NCBI RefSeq assembly: GCF_014648495.1
Contig: NZ_BMRF01000014.1
Span: 1-64,000 of the forward strand
Reading direction: 5' to 3'
DNA length: 64,000 nucleotides
Origin: Actinomadura cremea
GTDB taxonomy: Bacteria; Actinomycetota; Actinomycetes; Streptosporangiales; Streptosporangiaceae
In this document: piece by piece, positions 16,261 to 24,515 of the stretch
Position numbering within the stretch: position 1 is the first letter of the stretch
Layout of the letters: each line of letters opens with the position of its first letter
Notes under the pieces: generated by a model
Told to the model about the DNA's origin: nothing
Database searches by the model: none
The model's input: only the letters and a program-made list of their open reading frames with translations
Position numbers and translations under genes: made by a program

Positions 16261-16294
16261 GAGGCCGGGGTGAAATTTTCATCACCCCGGCCTC
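16261..16294 (+). terminator. Terminator after lsr2
   Basis: GAGGCCGGGGTGA pairs perfectly with its complement around an 8-nt AT-rich loop (AATTTTCA). The hairpin is 40 bp past the lsr2 stop. No T-run follows. Confidence 0.75.
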
Positions 16295-16615
16295 GTGCAT
16301 GCTCGCCCGGCGCGCAACCCGTCGCGGGCTTCGGAATTTCTTCCCGGAAGCCGACGCAATCTGCGGACAATTGCCTCATATGTAACCAATCACTGACGGT
16401 AGGCGTTAATCGCACGTGCCGTCTCCCCGGTCCCGGCGCGATCGGCCCTTCCCGCGTGTTCGATCCGGCGCGGCTTGGGCGATAACCGTCCCGTGCACCG
16501 TCCCGCGGCGGTCCGGCGGGCGCCGTCCGGCGACCACCGCGTCCGGGCGCGGGCGCCCGGACGCGCGGCGGCCGGGTAGGAGGGCATCGATGGACGTTGA
16601 AGGGGGGCGCCCGGG
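16295..16615. other. Intergenic region with an AT-richer pocket, no gene seen
   Basis: No coding sequence is supported. The part near 16340-16415 is clearly richer in A+T than its surroundings (TTGCCTCATATGTAACCAAT) and could hold the promoter for the membrane-protein pair or an Lsr2 target. A GATAAC hexamer near 16481 is another weak -10 candidate. Confidence 0.35.
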
Positions 16616-18019
16616 GTGGACGCCGCGCTCGGCCTGCTGGCCGTCCTGCTGCTGACCGCCGCGACCGGCTACTTCGTCGCGCAGGAGTTCGCGTTCGTCA
16701 CCGCGGACCGTCCGGCGCTGGACCAGCGGGCCGCCGAGGGCGACCGCGCGGCCGCGCGGGCCCTGCGGGTGATGGGGCGGCTGTCGTTCATGCTGTCGGG
16801 CGCCCAGCTCGGCATCACGGTGACCGCGCTGGTCGTCGGGTACATCGCCAAGCCCGCGCTCGCCGACCTGATCGCGCCCGCGCTGACGGCGTCCGGGGTG
16901 CCGGAGGGCGCGACGGGCGGCATCGCGGTGGCGCTGGGGTTCACGCTCGCCACGGTGATCCAGATGGTGCTGGGCGAGCTGTTCCCGAAGAACCTGGCGC
17001 TGGCGAAGGCCGAGTCGCTGGCGCGCGCGCTGTCCGCGTCCACCCTCGTGTACCTGGCGGTGGCGTCGCCGCTGATCCGGCTGTTCGACACGTCGGCGAA
17101 CCGGCTCGTCCGGGCGGTGGGCATCGAGCCGGTCGAGGAGCTGCACCACGGCGCGACGCTGGAGGAGCTGGGGCACATCATCGGCGAGTCCGGCGAGCAG
17201 CTCCAGGCGGGCCACGCGGACCTGCTGGGGCGGGCGCTGGCGTTCTCCGAGCGGGACGCCGAGGAGGTCATGGTGCCCCGGGTGGACGTCGTGACGGTGC
17301 CGGCGACCGCCCGCGCCGCCGACCTCGACGAGGTCATCTCCGCGACCGGCCGCTCCCGCTTCCCGGTCGTCGGCGCGCGCGTCGACGACGTGGTCGGGGT
17401 GGTGGGGCTGGAGGAGCTGGTGCCGCTCGCGCCCGCGGCGGCGGCGCGCACGCGGGTCGGCGACATCGCCCGGCCGCCGCTGCTGCTGCCGTCCTCCCTG
17501 CCGCTGCCGGAGGTCGTGCTGCGGCTGCAGGGCGCCCGCGAGACGCTGGCCTGCGTCGTTGACGAGTACGGCGGCTTCGCGGGGCTCATCACCTGGGAGG
17601 ACGTCGCCGAGGAGCTGGTGGGCGAGATCGCCGACGAGAACGAGCCCGAGGAGGATCTGGCGATCCGGCGCGGCGAGTGGTGGACGACCGACGCCGGGCT
17701 GCGAGTGGACGAGGTCGAGCACGAGACGGGGATCGCGCTGCCGGAGGGCGACTACGAGACGGTCGCGGGCCTGCTGCTGCAGCGGCTCGGCCGCGTCGCC
17801 CGGCCCGGCGACGTGGTCGACGTCGCGCTGCCGCGGACGCGGATGGACGAGCCCGCGCGGAGCGCGATCGTCGAGGTGCTGACCGTCCGGCGGCACGTCC
17901 CCGGGCTGGTCCGCGTCCGGGCGGTGGAGGAGAACGGGCGGCGGCCGGACGGCGGGAACGGCGGCGGAAGCGGTGACGGGAACGGAAGTGCGAACGGCGC
18001 GCGGAGGGGGCGGCGGTGA
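16616..18019 (+). CDS. CNNM/CorC family membrane protein (DUF21-CBS-CorC)
   Basis: The 467-residue protein has an N-terminal DUF21 (CNNM) membrane domain of about 190 residues with the conserved QLGIT and GELFPKN segments, a CBS-domain pair (about 215-345, with VMVPRVDV and the VDEYGGFAGLIT motif) and a CorC_HlyC domain (about 360-440). Homologues are implicated in Mg2+/Co2+ efflux or divalent-cation homeostasis; the older name hemolysin C is misleading. The low-complexity Gly/Asn tail ends in GTGA, overlapping the next gene. Confidence 0.88.
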   Translation: MDAALGLLAVLLLTAATGYFVAQEFAFVTADRPALDQRAAEGDRAAARALRVMGRLSFMLSGAQLGITVTALVVGYIAKPALADLIAPALTASGVPEGATGGIAVALGFTLATVIQMVLGELFPKNLALAKAESLARALSASTLVYLAVASPLIRLFDTSANRLVRAVGIEPVEELHHGATLEELGHIIGESGEQLQAGHADLLGRALAFSERDAEEVMVPRVDVVTVPATARAADLDEVISATGRSRFPVVGARVDDVVGVVGLEELVPLAPAAAARTRVGDIARPPLLLPSSLPLPEVVLRLQGARETLACVVDEYGGFAGLITWEDVAEELVGEIADENEPEEDLAIRRGEWWTTDAGLRVDEVEHETGIALPEGDYETVAGLLLQRLGRVARPGDVVDVALPRTRMDEPARSAIVEVLTVRRHVPGLVRVRAVEENGRRPDGGNGGGSGDGNGSANGARRGRR

Positions 18020-19035
18020 ACCTCGGGCTCGGCGCGGTCGTGACGCTGGCGCTGCTGGCCGGCAACGGATTCTTCGTCGCCACCGAGTTCGCGCTGGTGG
18101 CGGCCAAGCGACCGCGGCTGGAGCGCGCGGCGGCGGGCGGCAGCCGGGCCGCGGGCACGGCGGTGGCCGGCATCGACGAGCTGACGCTGACCCTCGCGGG
18201 CGCGCAGCTCGGCATCACGATGTGCTCGCTCGGCCTCGGCCTCGTGTCGGAGCCGGTGTTCGCCGAGACGCTGACGCCGCTGGTGCACGCCGCCGGGCTC
18301 CCCGACGGCGCGTCGCACGCGGCCGCGTTCGTCCTCGCGCTGGCGCTGGTGACGTTCCTGCACATGGTGGTCGGGGAGATGGCGCCGAAGTCGTGGGCGA
18401 TCACCGCGCCGGAGCGGTCGGCGACCCTCCTCGGGCCGCCGTTCCGGGTGTTCAGCGTCGTGATGCGGCCGGTGCTGGCGGCGCTGAACGGCGGGACGAA
18501 CCTGCTGCTGCGGGCGATCGGCGTCCGGCCGACCACGACCCGGGAGGCGCCGCGCACGCCCGAGCAGCTCCGCAGCATCGCGGTGGAGTCGCGGCGGCTC
18601 GGCCTGATCGGGGAGAGCGACCTGACGCTGCTGACGGCGGCGCTGGACGCGCCGCTCGCTCCGCTGGCCGACCTCGTGGTCCCGATCGAGGGCATCGTGT
18701 CCGTCCCGGAGGACGCGTCCCCGCAGGAGGTGATCGACACGGCGGCGCGGACCGGCCGGATCCGGATCATGCTGCGCGGGTTCGACCGGTCCGGACGGGC
18801 CCGCATGGTGCACGTCCGCGACGCCTACCTCGCCCGCGCCCGAGGGCGGGACGCCGCCGCGGGCGAGTTGGCCCATCCGGTGCCCGCGATGCCGATCACC
18901 ACGCCGGTCGGCGAGGCGGTCGCGACGCTGCGGGCGCAGCACAGCCACCTGGGCCTCGCGGTGGACGCCGACGGCCGCGTCGCGGGCCTGGTCAGCCTGG
19001 ACGACCTGCTCACCACCCTGCTGGCGGTCCGCTGA
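18016..19035 (+). CDS. CNNM family membrane protein lacking the CorC domain
   Basis: This 339-residue paralogue of the preceding gene keeps the DUF21 membrane domain (QLGITMCSLGLG, GEMAPKSWAI) and a CBS pair (about 215-339), but stops before any CorC_HlyC domain. It is coupled to its neighbour by a GTGA overlap. Such tandem long/short CNNM pairs are common in actinobacteria, and I infer that they form a heteromeric cation transporter or sensor. Confidence 0.86.
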   Translation: MNLGLGAVVTLALLAGNGFFVATEFALVAAKRPRLERAAAGGSRAAGTAVAGIDELTLTLAGAQLGITMCSLGLGLVSEPVFAETLTPLVHAAGLPDGASHAAAFVLALALVTFLHMVVGEMAPKSWAITAPERSATLLGPPFRVFSVVMRPVLAALNGGTNLLLRAIGVRPTTTREAPRTPEQLRSIAVESRRLGLIGESDLTLLTAALDAPLAPLADLVVPIEGIVSVPEDASPQEVIDTAARTGRIRIMLRGFDRSGRARMVHVRDAYLARARGRDAAAGELAHPVPAMPITTPVGEAVATLRAQHSHLGLAVDADGRVAGLVSLDDLLTTLLAVR

Positions 19036-19048
19036 CCGCCCCCGCGCG

Positions 19049-19096
19049 TGTCAATGTTGGTTGACACAACCCGGATGTCAACCTACATTGACATCC
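19049..19096 (+). promoter_or_regulatory. Leaderless promoter overlapped by two near-identical 18-bp operators
   Basis: TTGACA (19061-19066), a 17-bp spacer and TACATT (19084-19089) form a near-consensus primary-sigma promoter. The start codon lies 7 nt beyond the -10, so the transcript should begin at or next to the ATG. Two dyads TGTCAA-N6-TTGACA lie at 19049-19066 and 19076-19093; in opposite orientations they differ by one base in the spacer. One contains the -35 and the other covers the -10, so a bound regulator should block RNA polymerase. Confidence 0.85.
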
Positions 19097-19333
19097 ATGA
19101 GCGATGGAGTGACGCTCGCCCGCGAGGCGGGCAGCCGGGATCCGGCGGTCGGGCTGCGGGCCGTCCGCGCGCTGCGCGAGCTGGCCGAGCGCCTGGAGGG
19201 CCTCCAGGTCGCCTCCGCCCGCGAGCGCGGCTGGTCCTGGCAGGAGATCGCGGACCACCTCGGCGTGAGCCGGCAGGCGGTCCACAAGAAGCACGGCGGC
19301 GGGCGCCGCCTCCTCCCGAAGAAGGAGCAGTAG
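19097..19333 (+). CDS. Small helix-turn-helix protein, likely autoregulator
   Basis: The 78-residue protein has an N-terminal helical segment with LRELAERLEGLQVASARERG and an HTH WSWQEIADHLGVSRQAVHKK (about residues 48-67). There is no ligand domain. There is no leader for a ribosome binding site: the ATG is 7 nt after the -10. The gene is followed 2 nt later by a Clp N-domain gene. I infer that it binds the two dyads in its own promoter, since they are the only strong dyads nearby. Confidence 0.82.
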   Translation: MSDGVTLAREAGSRDPAVGLRAVRALRELAERLEGLQVASARERGWSWQEIADHLGVSRQAVHKKHGGGRRLLPKKEQ

Positions 19334-19335
19334 GC

Positions 19336-19890
19336 ATGTTCGAACGGTTCACCAAGGACGCCCGCGAGACCGTCGTCGGCGCCCAGGCCCAGGCCCGCCG
19401 CCTCGGTCACGGGCGCATCGGCACCGAGCACGTCCTGCTCGGGCTCGTCGAGGCCGACGACGGCACCGCGCGGACGCTGCGCGGGCACGGCATGGACGCC
19501 GCCGCCCTGCGGGCCCGCCTCGCCGCCGCGGACGAGGCCGGCGGCGACCTCGACCCGGAGGCGCTGCGGGCCATCGGCATCGACCTCGACGCGGTCCGGC
19601 GCGCCACCGAGCACAGTTTCGGGGAGGGCGCCCTGGACGTGCCGCGCGGCGGCGGGCGCGACCGCCGCAAGGGCCACGTCCCGTTCACCAAGGAGGCGAA
19701 GAAGGCGCTGGAGTTGAGCCTGCGGCACGCGCTCCGGCTCAAGCACGACCACATCGGCACCGGGCACATCCTGCTCGGCGTGCTGCACGACGACGACTTC
19801 CGCGCGGTTCGGCTCGCGTGGGAGGCGGGCGCGGACGTGCAGGAACTGCGCACCGACATCACCCGCCTGCTGACGTCCAGGGCGGCCTGA
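19336..19890 (+). CDS. Clp N-terminal (Clp_N) double-repeat protein without ATPase
   Basis: The 184-residue protein consists of two Clp_N repeats, one at about residues 3-60 (FTKDARETV..., IGTEHVLLGLV) and one at about 115-175 (FTKEAKKAL..., IGTGHILLGVL). This is the substrate/adaptor-binding domain of ClpA/ClpC, but the AAA+ modules and any Walker motif are absent. Free-standing Clp_N proteins such as ClpS-independent adaptors may bind phospho-arginine or misfolded substrates and present or sequester them. It is cotranscribed with the HTH gene. Confidence 0.87.
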   Translation: MFERFTKDARETVVGAQAQARRLGHGRIGTEHVLLGLVEADDGTARTLRGHGMDAAALRARLAAADEAGGDLDPEALRAIGIDLDAVRRATEHSFGEGALDVPRGGGRDRRKGHVPFTKEAKKALELSLRHALRLKHDHIGTGHILLGVLHDDDFRAVRLAWEAGADVQELRTDITRLLTSRAA

Positions 19891-19906
19891 GGCCCGCGTG
19901 GGCCGT

Positions 19907-20581
19907 TCAGCCGCCGGAGCGCGACTGGAGGGCGGCGGCACAGGCCCGCGTGCGGACCGGATCGCCGGGGAACCGCCGGGCGCACTCCGCCTCGGCCCAG
20001 GACGGGGCGCGCGGCGGGGGCTCCGCCGGTGCCTTCTCGGGCACGGGCTCCGGACCGGGCTCCGGCGCGTCGCGGGGGCGCGGCGCCGGACGGGGCTCCA
20101 CGGGGACGGACGGGGGTTCGGCACCCCGGGGCCGGGGCCGGGGCACGTGCGGGTCGGCCGCCGGAGCCGGGCGGCCCGACGGCTCCCGACCGTCCCGCTC
20201 CCGCTCCCGTCGCCCCGGGGACGGGACGGCCTCGCCCGGCGGCACCGGGGACGCCGACGGCGACGCCACCGCCCCGCCCGGCGCGGCCCGCGACGGCACC
20301 GCCCCCGGCGCGCGCGGTCCCGGGGCCTGCGGCGCGGGCGCGGACCCTCCGCTCGCCGGCTGCGACGGGGCGTCCGCCGGAGGGGTCCGCGAGACCGTCC
20401 TCCCACCGGCGCCCGCCACCACGACGAGGGCCACGAGCCCCGCGAGGATCAGGACCGCGAGCGCGGGAGCGGCCGGACGGACGACCAGGCGGCGGGGCCC
20501 GCGAGCCGGGCGCGGCGGCCGGGGCGGGCTCGGCGCGGCGCGGGTGTAGCCGGACGGCGGCAGGCGACGGGGAGGGGACAC
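19907..20581 (-). CDS. Proline-rich membrane-anchored hypothetical protein
   Basis: The predicted 224-residue protein has a basic N-terminus, one transmembrane segment (about residues 38-60: ALAVLILAGLVALVVVAGAG) and a long Pro/Ala/Glu-rich region. A short ordered C-terminus, WAEAECARRFPGDPVRTRAC, has two cysteines and recurs as a small motif in actinomycete secreted proteins. The GTG start is a choice: GGGGG precedes it, and it places the membrane segment near the N-terminus. Composition-biased, so the gene call is moderate. Its end is 17 bp from the convergent Clp_N gene. Confidence 0.55.
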   Translation of the reverse strand: MSPPRRLPPSGYTRAAPSPPRPPRPARGPRRLVVRPAAPALAVLILAGLVALVVVAGAGGRTVSRTPPADAPSQPASGGSAPAPQAPGPRAPGAVPSRAAPGGAVASPSASPVPPGEAVPSPGRRERERDGREPSGRPAPAADPHVPRPRPRGAEPPSVPVEPRPAPRPRDAPEPGPEPVPEKAPAEPPPRAPSWAEAECARRFPGDPVRTRACAAALQSRSGG

Positions 20582-20702
20582 CCCCCGATCGTCACCCTCC
20601 GCGCACGTCCGCACACGGCGAACGCCCGCGCTGTTGCCACCTCGATACACGACCGGCCGGCATCCGGCCCCGCCGACGGCGTGCCCGGCCCGGTCGCGCC
20701 GC

Positions 20703-21500
20703 TCAGCGCGGCGCGACCGTGAAGCGGCGCAGCGCCAGCGCGGGGTTCTTCTCCCGGACGGCCGCGACCCGCGCGGGATCGGCGTCGGCCACGGCCGTGC
20801 CCGGCCCCTCCCCCAGCGACGCCGCGACCACGCCCATCGGGTCGACGATCATGCTGTTGCCCGCGCCGGTCGGCGCGCACTGGTCGGCGGCCGCCACGTA
20901 GATCGTGTTCTCGATGGCGCGGGCGCGCACGAGCGTCCGCCAGTGGTCCTCCTTGAGCGGGCCCGGGACCCACTGGGCGGGCAGCAGCAGGACGTCGGCG
21001 CCCGCGTCCACGATCCGCCGCGTCACCTCGGGGAACCGGACGTCGTAGCAGGTCTGCATGCCGAACGCGACGCCGTCCACCGCGAACGTCTCGGGGTCGC
21101 CGACGGCGCCGGGCCGGACGATCTCCGACTCCCGGTACCCGAACGCGTCGTAGAGGTGGATCTTGCGGTACGTCGCGGCGACCGTCCCGTCGGGGCCGAA
21201 CGCGGCGAGCACGTTGGCGATGCGGTCCGGCTCGTCGAGCCGCTCGTTCAACCCGGCGACGACGTGGACGCCGTGACCGCGGGCCAGTTCGCCGAGCCGG
21301 CGCGCGAACGGCCCGTCGAGCCGCTCGGCGGAGTCGACGTACCGCCGGTCCAGTTTCGACGCCGCGAACATCGCGAACTCCGGGCACACCACGACCCGCG
21401 CGCCGCGCCCGGCGGCTTCCGCGACCAGCCCGCCGATCGTCCGGAGGTTCTCGTCCTTGTTCGTCCCCGGCGCGAACTGCGCCACCGCGACCTGCACCAT
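20703..21500 (-). CDS. Carbon-nitrogen hydrolase (nitrilase superfamily)
   Basis: The 265-residue enzyme shows the nitrilase catalytic triad: E41 (VCPEF), K113 (YRKIHLYDAFGY) and C151 (TCYDVRFPE). The motif around the cysteine and the length resemble omega-amidase (Nit2-like) or deaminated glutathione amidase enzymes, which would make it a metabolite-repair amidase. It lies 18 bp downstream of the helicase gene on the same strand and is likely cotranscribed. Confidence 0.88.
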   Translation of the reverse strand: MVQVAVAQFAPGTNKDENLRTIGGLVAEAAGRGARVVVCPEFAMFAASKLDRRYVDSAERLDGPFARRLGELARGHGVHVVAGLNERLDEPDRIANVLAAFGPDGTVAATYRKIHLYDAFGYRESEIVRPGAVGDPETFAVDGVAFGMQTCYDVRFPEVTRRIVDAGADVLLLPAQWVPGPLKEDHWRTLVRARAIENTIYVAAADQCAPTGAGNSMIVDPMGVVAASLGEGPGTAVADADPARVAAVREKNPALALRRFTVAPR

Positions 21501-21518
21501 GGTCCTGTCCTCCCCGCG

Positions 21519-24023
21519 TCAGAGCCGGTCGACGCCGGTCACCCGGACGACGGCCTGGCCCTCCTGGTCCGAGCCCGCCAGGTCCACCTCGGCGGAGATC
21601 CCCCAGTCGTGGTGCCCCGCGGGATCGTCGAACACCTGCCGGACGCGCCACAGCGCGTCCTCGGGGACCTCCTCGATCTGCAGCAGCTTCGGGCCGCGCG
21701 CGTCGGGGCCGGTGAGCAGCTCGTCGTGCTCGGCGAAGTAGCCGTCCATGGCGTCCTCCCAGCCCCGGGCGCCGAAGTCGGGGTCCAGCTCCGCGAGGTC
21801 GCGGTACCGCTCCAGGGCGGCCAGCTCCACGCGGCGGAACATCGCGTTGCGCACCAGCACCCGGAACGCCCGCGCGTTCGCGGTGACCTTCGTGACCCGC
21901 TCCTCGATCGGCTCGTCGGGCTCGTCGGCCGGGTTGGCGAGCTGCTCCCACTCGTCCAGGAGGCTGGAGTCGACCTGCCGGACGAGCTCGCCGAGCCACT
22001 CGATGAGGTCGATGAGGTCGTCGGTCTTGATCGACTCGGGCACGGTCTGCTGCAGCGCCTTGTACGCCCCGGACAGGTACCGCAGCACCAGCCCCTCGCC
22101 GCGCGCCAGCTCGTAGTACCCGATGTACTCGGTGAACGTCATCGCCCGCTCGTACATGTCGCGCACGACCGTCTTGGGGCGCAGCGGATGGTCGCCCACC
22201 CACGGATGCCCCGCCCGGTAGATCTCGTAGGCGGCGCCGAGTTCCTCCTCCAGCGGCTTCGGGTAGTCGACGTCCTGGAGCAGCTCCATCCGCTCCTCGT
22301 ACTCGATGCCCTCGGCCTTCATCTCCTGGACGGCCGCGCCGCGCGCCTTGTTGAGCTGCGCCGCGAGGATCTGCCTGGGGTCGTCGAGCGTCGCCTCGAT
22401 CACCGACAGGACGTCCAGCGCGTACGACGGCGAGCCCGGGTCGAGGACCTCGAACGCGGCGAGCGCGAACGTCGACAGCGGCTGGTTGAGCGCGAAGTCC
22501 TCCTGCAGGTCGACGGTGATGCGCGCGTACCGTCCGACGTCGTCGGGCTCGGGCAGCGCCTCGACCACTCCCCCGGCCAGCAGCGACCGGTAGATCGCGA
22601 TGGCGCGGGAGATGTGCCGGCGCCGCGCCGCGGGTTCCTCGTGGTTGTCGGTCAGCAGCCGCTTCATCGCCTGGTAGGCGTTGCCGGGGCGGGCGATCAC
22701 CGACAGCAGCATCGCGTGGCTGACCTGGAACCGGGACCGCAGCATCTCCGGTTCGGCGTCCTGCAGCTTGCGGAAGACCTCCTCGTCCCAGCCGACGAAC
22801 CCCTCCGGCGCCTTCTTGCGCTGCACCTTGCGGCGCTTCTTCGGGTCGTCGCCCGCCTTGGCGAGGGCCTTCTCGTTCTCCACGACGTGCTCGGGGGCCT
22901 GCGCGACGACGAACCCGACCGTGTCGAAGCCCGCGCGCCCGGCGCGTCCGGCGATCTGGTGGAACTCGCGGGCCCGCAGCCGCCGCACCCGGGTCCCGTC
23001 GTACTTGCTGAGCGCGGTGAACACGACCGTCCGGATGGGGACGTTCACGCCGACGCCGAGCGTGTCGGTGCCGCAGATGACCTTCAGCAGCCCGGCCTGC
23101 GCGAGCCGCTCCACCAGCCGCCGGTACTTGGGCAGCATCCCGGCGTGGTGGACGCCGATGCCGTGCCGGACGAACCGGGACAGGTTCCGGCCGAACTTGG
23201 TGGTGAACCGGAAACCGCCGATCAGCTCGGCGATCCGGGCCTTCTCCGCCTTGGTGCAGACGTTGATGCTCATCAGCGACTGCGCCCGCTCGATCGCGGC
23301 GGCCTGCGTGAAGTGCACCAGGTAGATCGGCGCCTTCTGCTCGCCGAGCAGCTCCTCGATCGTCTCGTGCAGCGGCGTGATCCGGTAGTCGTAGATCAGC
23401 GGGACGGGACGTTCCGCGGACGTGACGAGCGCGGTCGGCCGCCCCGTCCGGCGGGTGAGGTCCTTCTGGAAGAACGTCACGTCGCCGAGCGTCGCCGACA
23501 TCAGCAGGAACTGGGTCTGCGGCAGTTCGAGCAGCGGGATCTGCCACGCCCAGCCGCGCTCGGGTTCGGCGTAGAAGTGGAACTCGTCCATCACCACGAC
23601 GCCGATGTCGGCCTTGGCGCCGTCCCGCAACGCGATGTTGGCCAGCACCTCGGCGGTGCAGCAGACGATCGGGGCGTCGGCGTTGACGCTGGCGTCCCCG
23701 GTCATCATCCCGACGTTGTCGCGGCCGAACATCTCGCACAGGTCGAAGAACTTCTCCGACACCAGCGCCTTGATCGGCGCGGTGTAGAAGCCGACCTGGT
23801 CCTTGCCGAGCGCGGCGAACAGCGCCCCCGCCGCGACGAGGCTCTTGCCGGATCCGGTCGGTGTGGACAGGATCACGTTCGCGCCGGACACGACCTCGAT
23901 CAGCGCCTCCTCCTGCGCGGGGTACAGCGTGATCCCGCGCCCGGACACCCATCGCTCGAAGGCCTCGAACAGCGAATCGGCGTCGGCGTCGTTTCCGGAG
24001 GGAAGCTCATCGATAAGACTCAC
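21519..24023 (-). CDS. DEAD/DEAH-box RNA helicase with DUF3516
   Basis: The 834-residue superfamily 2 helicase carries Walker A STPTGSGKS (about 46-54), the DEFH box (about 148), SAT (LLMSATLGD) and motif VI HQIAGRAGR (about 375). The C-terminal half beyond about residue 430 corresponds to DUF3516, an actinobacterial extension of Ski2-like helicases. The substrate is presumably structured RNA, with unknown role. The GTG start is inferred from conserved length; its upstream GGAGG is very close, so the true start could shift slightly. Confidence 0.9.
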   Translation of the reverse strand: MSLIDELPSGNDADADSLFEAFERWVSGRGITLYPAQEEALIEVVSGANVILSTPTGSGKSLVAAGALFAALGKDQVGFYTAPIKALVSEKFFDLCEMFGRDNVGMMTGDASVNADAPIVCCTAEVLANIALRDGAKADIGVVVMDEFHFYAEPERGWAWQIPLLELPQTQFLLMSATLGDVTFFQKDLTRRTGRPTALVTSAERPVPLIYDYRITPLHETIEELLGEQKAPIYLVHFTQAAAIERAQSLMSINVCTKAEKARIAELIGGFRFTTKFGRNLSRFVRHGIGVHHAGMLPKYRRLVERLAQAGLLKVICGTDTLGVGVNVPIRTVVFTALSKYDGTRVRRLRAREFHQIAGRAGRAGFDTVGFVVAQAPEHVVENEKALAKAGDDPKKRRKVQRKKAPEGFVGWDEEVFRKLQDAEPEMLRSRFQVSHAMLLSVIARPGNAYQAMKRLLTDNHEEPAARRRHISRAIAIYRSLLAGGVVEALPEPDDVGRYARITVDLQEDFALNQPLSTFALAAFEVLDPGSPSYALDVLSVIEATLDDPRQILAAQLNKARGAAVQEMKAEGIEYEERMELLQDVDYPKPLEEELGAAYEIYRAGHPWVGDHPLRPKTVVRDMYERAMTFTEYIGYYELARGEGLVLRYLSGAYKALQQTVPESIKTDDLIDLIEWLGELVRQVDSSLLDEWEQLANPADEPDEPIEERVTKVTANARAFRVLVRNAMFRRVELAALERYRDLAELDPDFGARGWEDAMDGYFAEHDELLTGPDARGPKLLQIEEVPEDALWRVRQVFDDPAGHHDWGISAEVDLAGSDQEGQAVVRVTGVDRL

Positions 24024-24169
24024 CCCTCCATCCTGCCCCCGATCGCCCGCCGACCGGCAACCGGAGCGCAGGGCGAACCCGCCGAGCGGACGGTTAGGGC
24101 GGCGCCGTCCGGCAAGAATCCGCTGATCCGGCGCCCGATCCGGGGCGGCGGACCGGAGGAGGCGGAGCC

Positions 24170-24397
24170 ATGCGCAAGGACCAGGAGCAGGAGCCCGGGG
24201 CCACATCCGGACGGGAGGACCGGCCGCACGAGCGGATCGTCCCCGGAACCGAGAGCGCCGCCGAGGGCTACCAGGACGAGGGCGACCGCGGCACCCGGAC
24301 GGGCGACCCGACCGCCGGGGCCGAACGCGACGAGACCGAGCGGGACGAGAGCGGGCGGGACGAGCGCGGCGCGGACGAGCGCGGGCGCCGAAGGTGA
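24170..24397 (+). CDS. Small acidic, disordered hypothetical protein
   Basis: The 75-residue product consists almost entirely of Arg, Asp, Glu and Gly (for example RDESGRDERGADERG) and should be disordered. The ATG is well placed after GGAGGAGGCGGAG, which is why I keep it despite biased composition. It is divergent from the helicase gene. I recognise no family. A hexanucleotide repeat follows closely. Confidence 0.5.
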   Translation: MRKDQEQEPGATSGREDRPHERIVPGTESAAEGYQDEGDRGTRTGDPTAGAERDETERDESGRDERGADERGRRR

Positions 24398-24420
24398 ACG
24401 GTCGGACCGGGATGGTCGGG

Positions 24421-24460
24421 CGGCACCGGCACCGGCACCGGCACCGGCACCGGCACCGGC
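24421..24460. repeat. Hexanucleotide tandem repeat (CGGCAC, 6.7 copies)
   Basis: Six exact copies of CGGCAC and a partial seventh lie in the 118-bp gap between the small acidic gene and the 3' end of gnd. The array is perfect, so it may vary in copy number between strains. It is outside any supported gene. Confidence 0.9.
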
Positions 24461-24515
24461 GACGGTCCGAGGCGGACGGCGGGCCCGGCGGCCCGCTCGC
24501 CCGTCCCGGTGATCG

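Noticed and set aside
16295..16615. Attachment site or foreign remnant in the AT-richer pocket
   Set aside because: No integrase, direct repeats or tRNA end is nearby; richer A+T alone is not enough.
20634..24512. Plus-strand open frame of about 1290 codons opposite the DUF3516 helicase
   Set aside because: Antisense shadow; helicase and nitrilase motifs are intact on the other strand.
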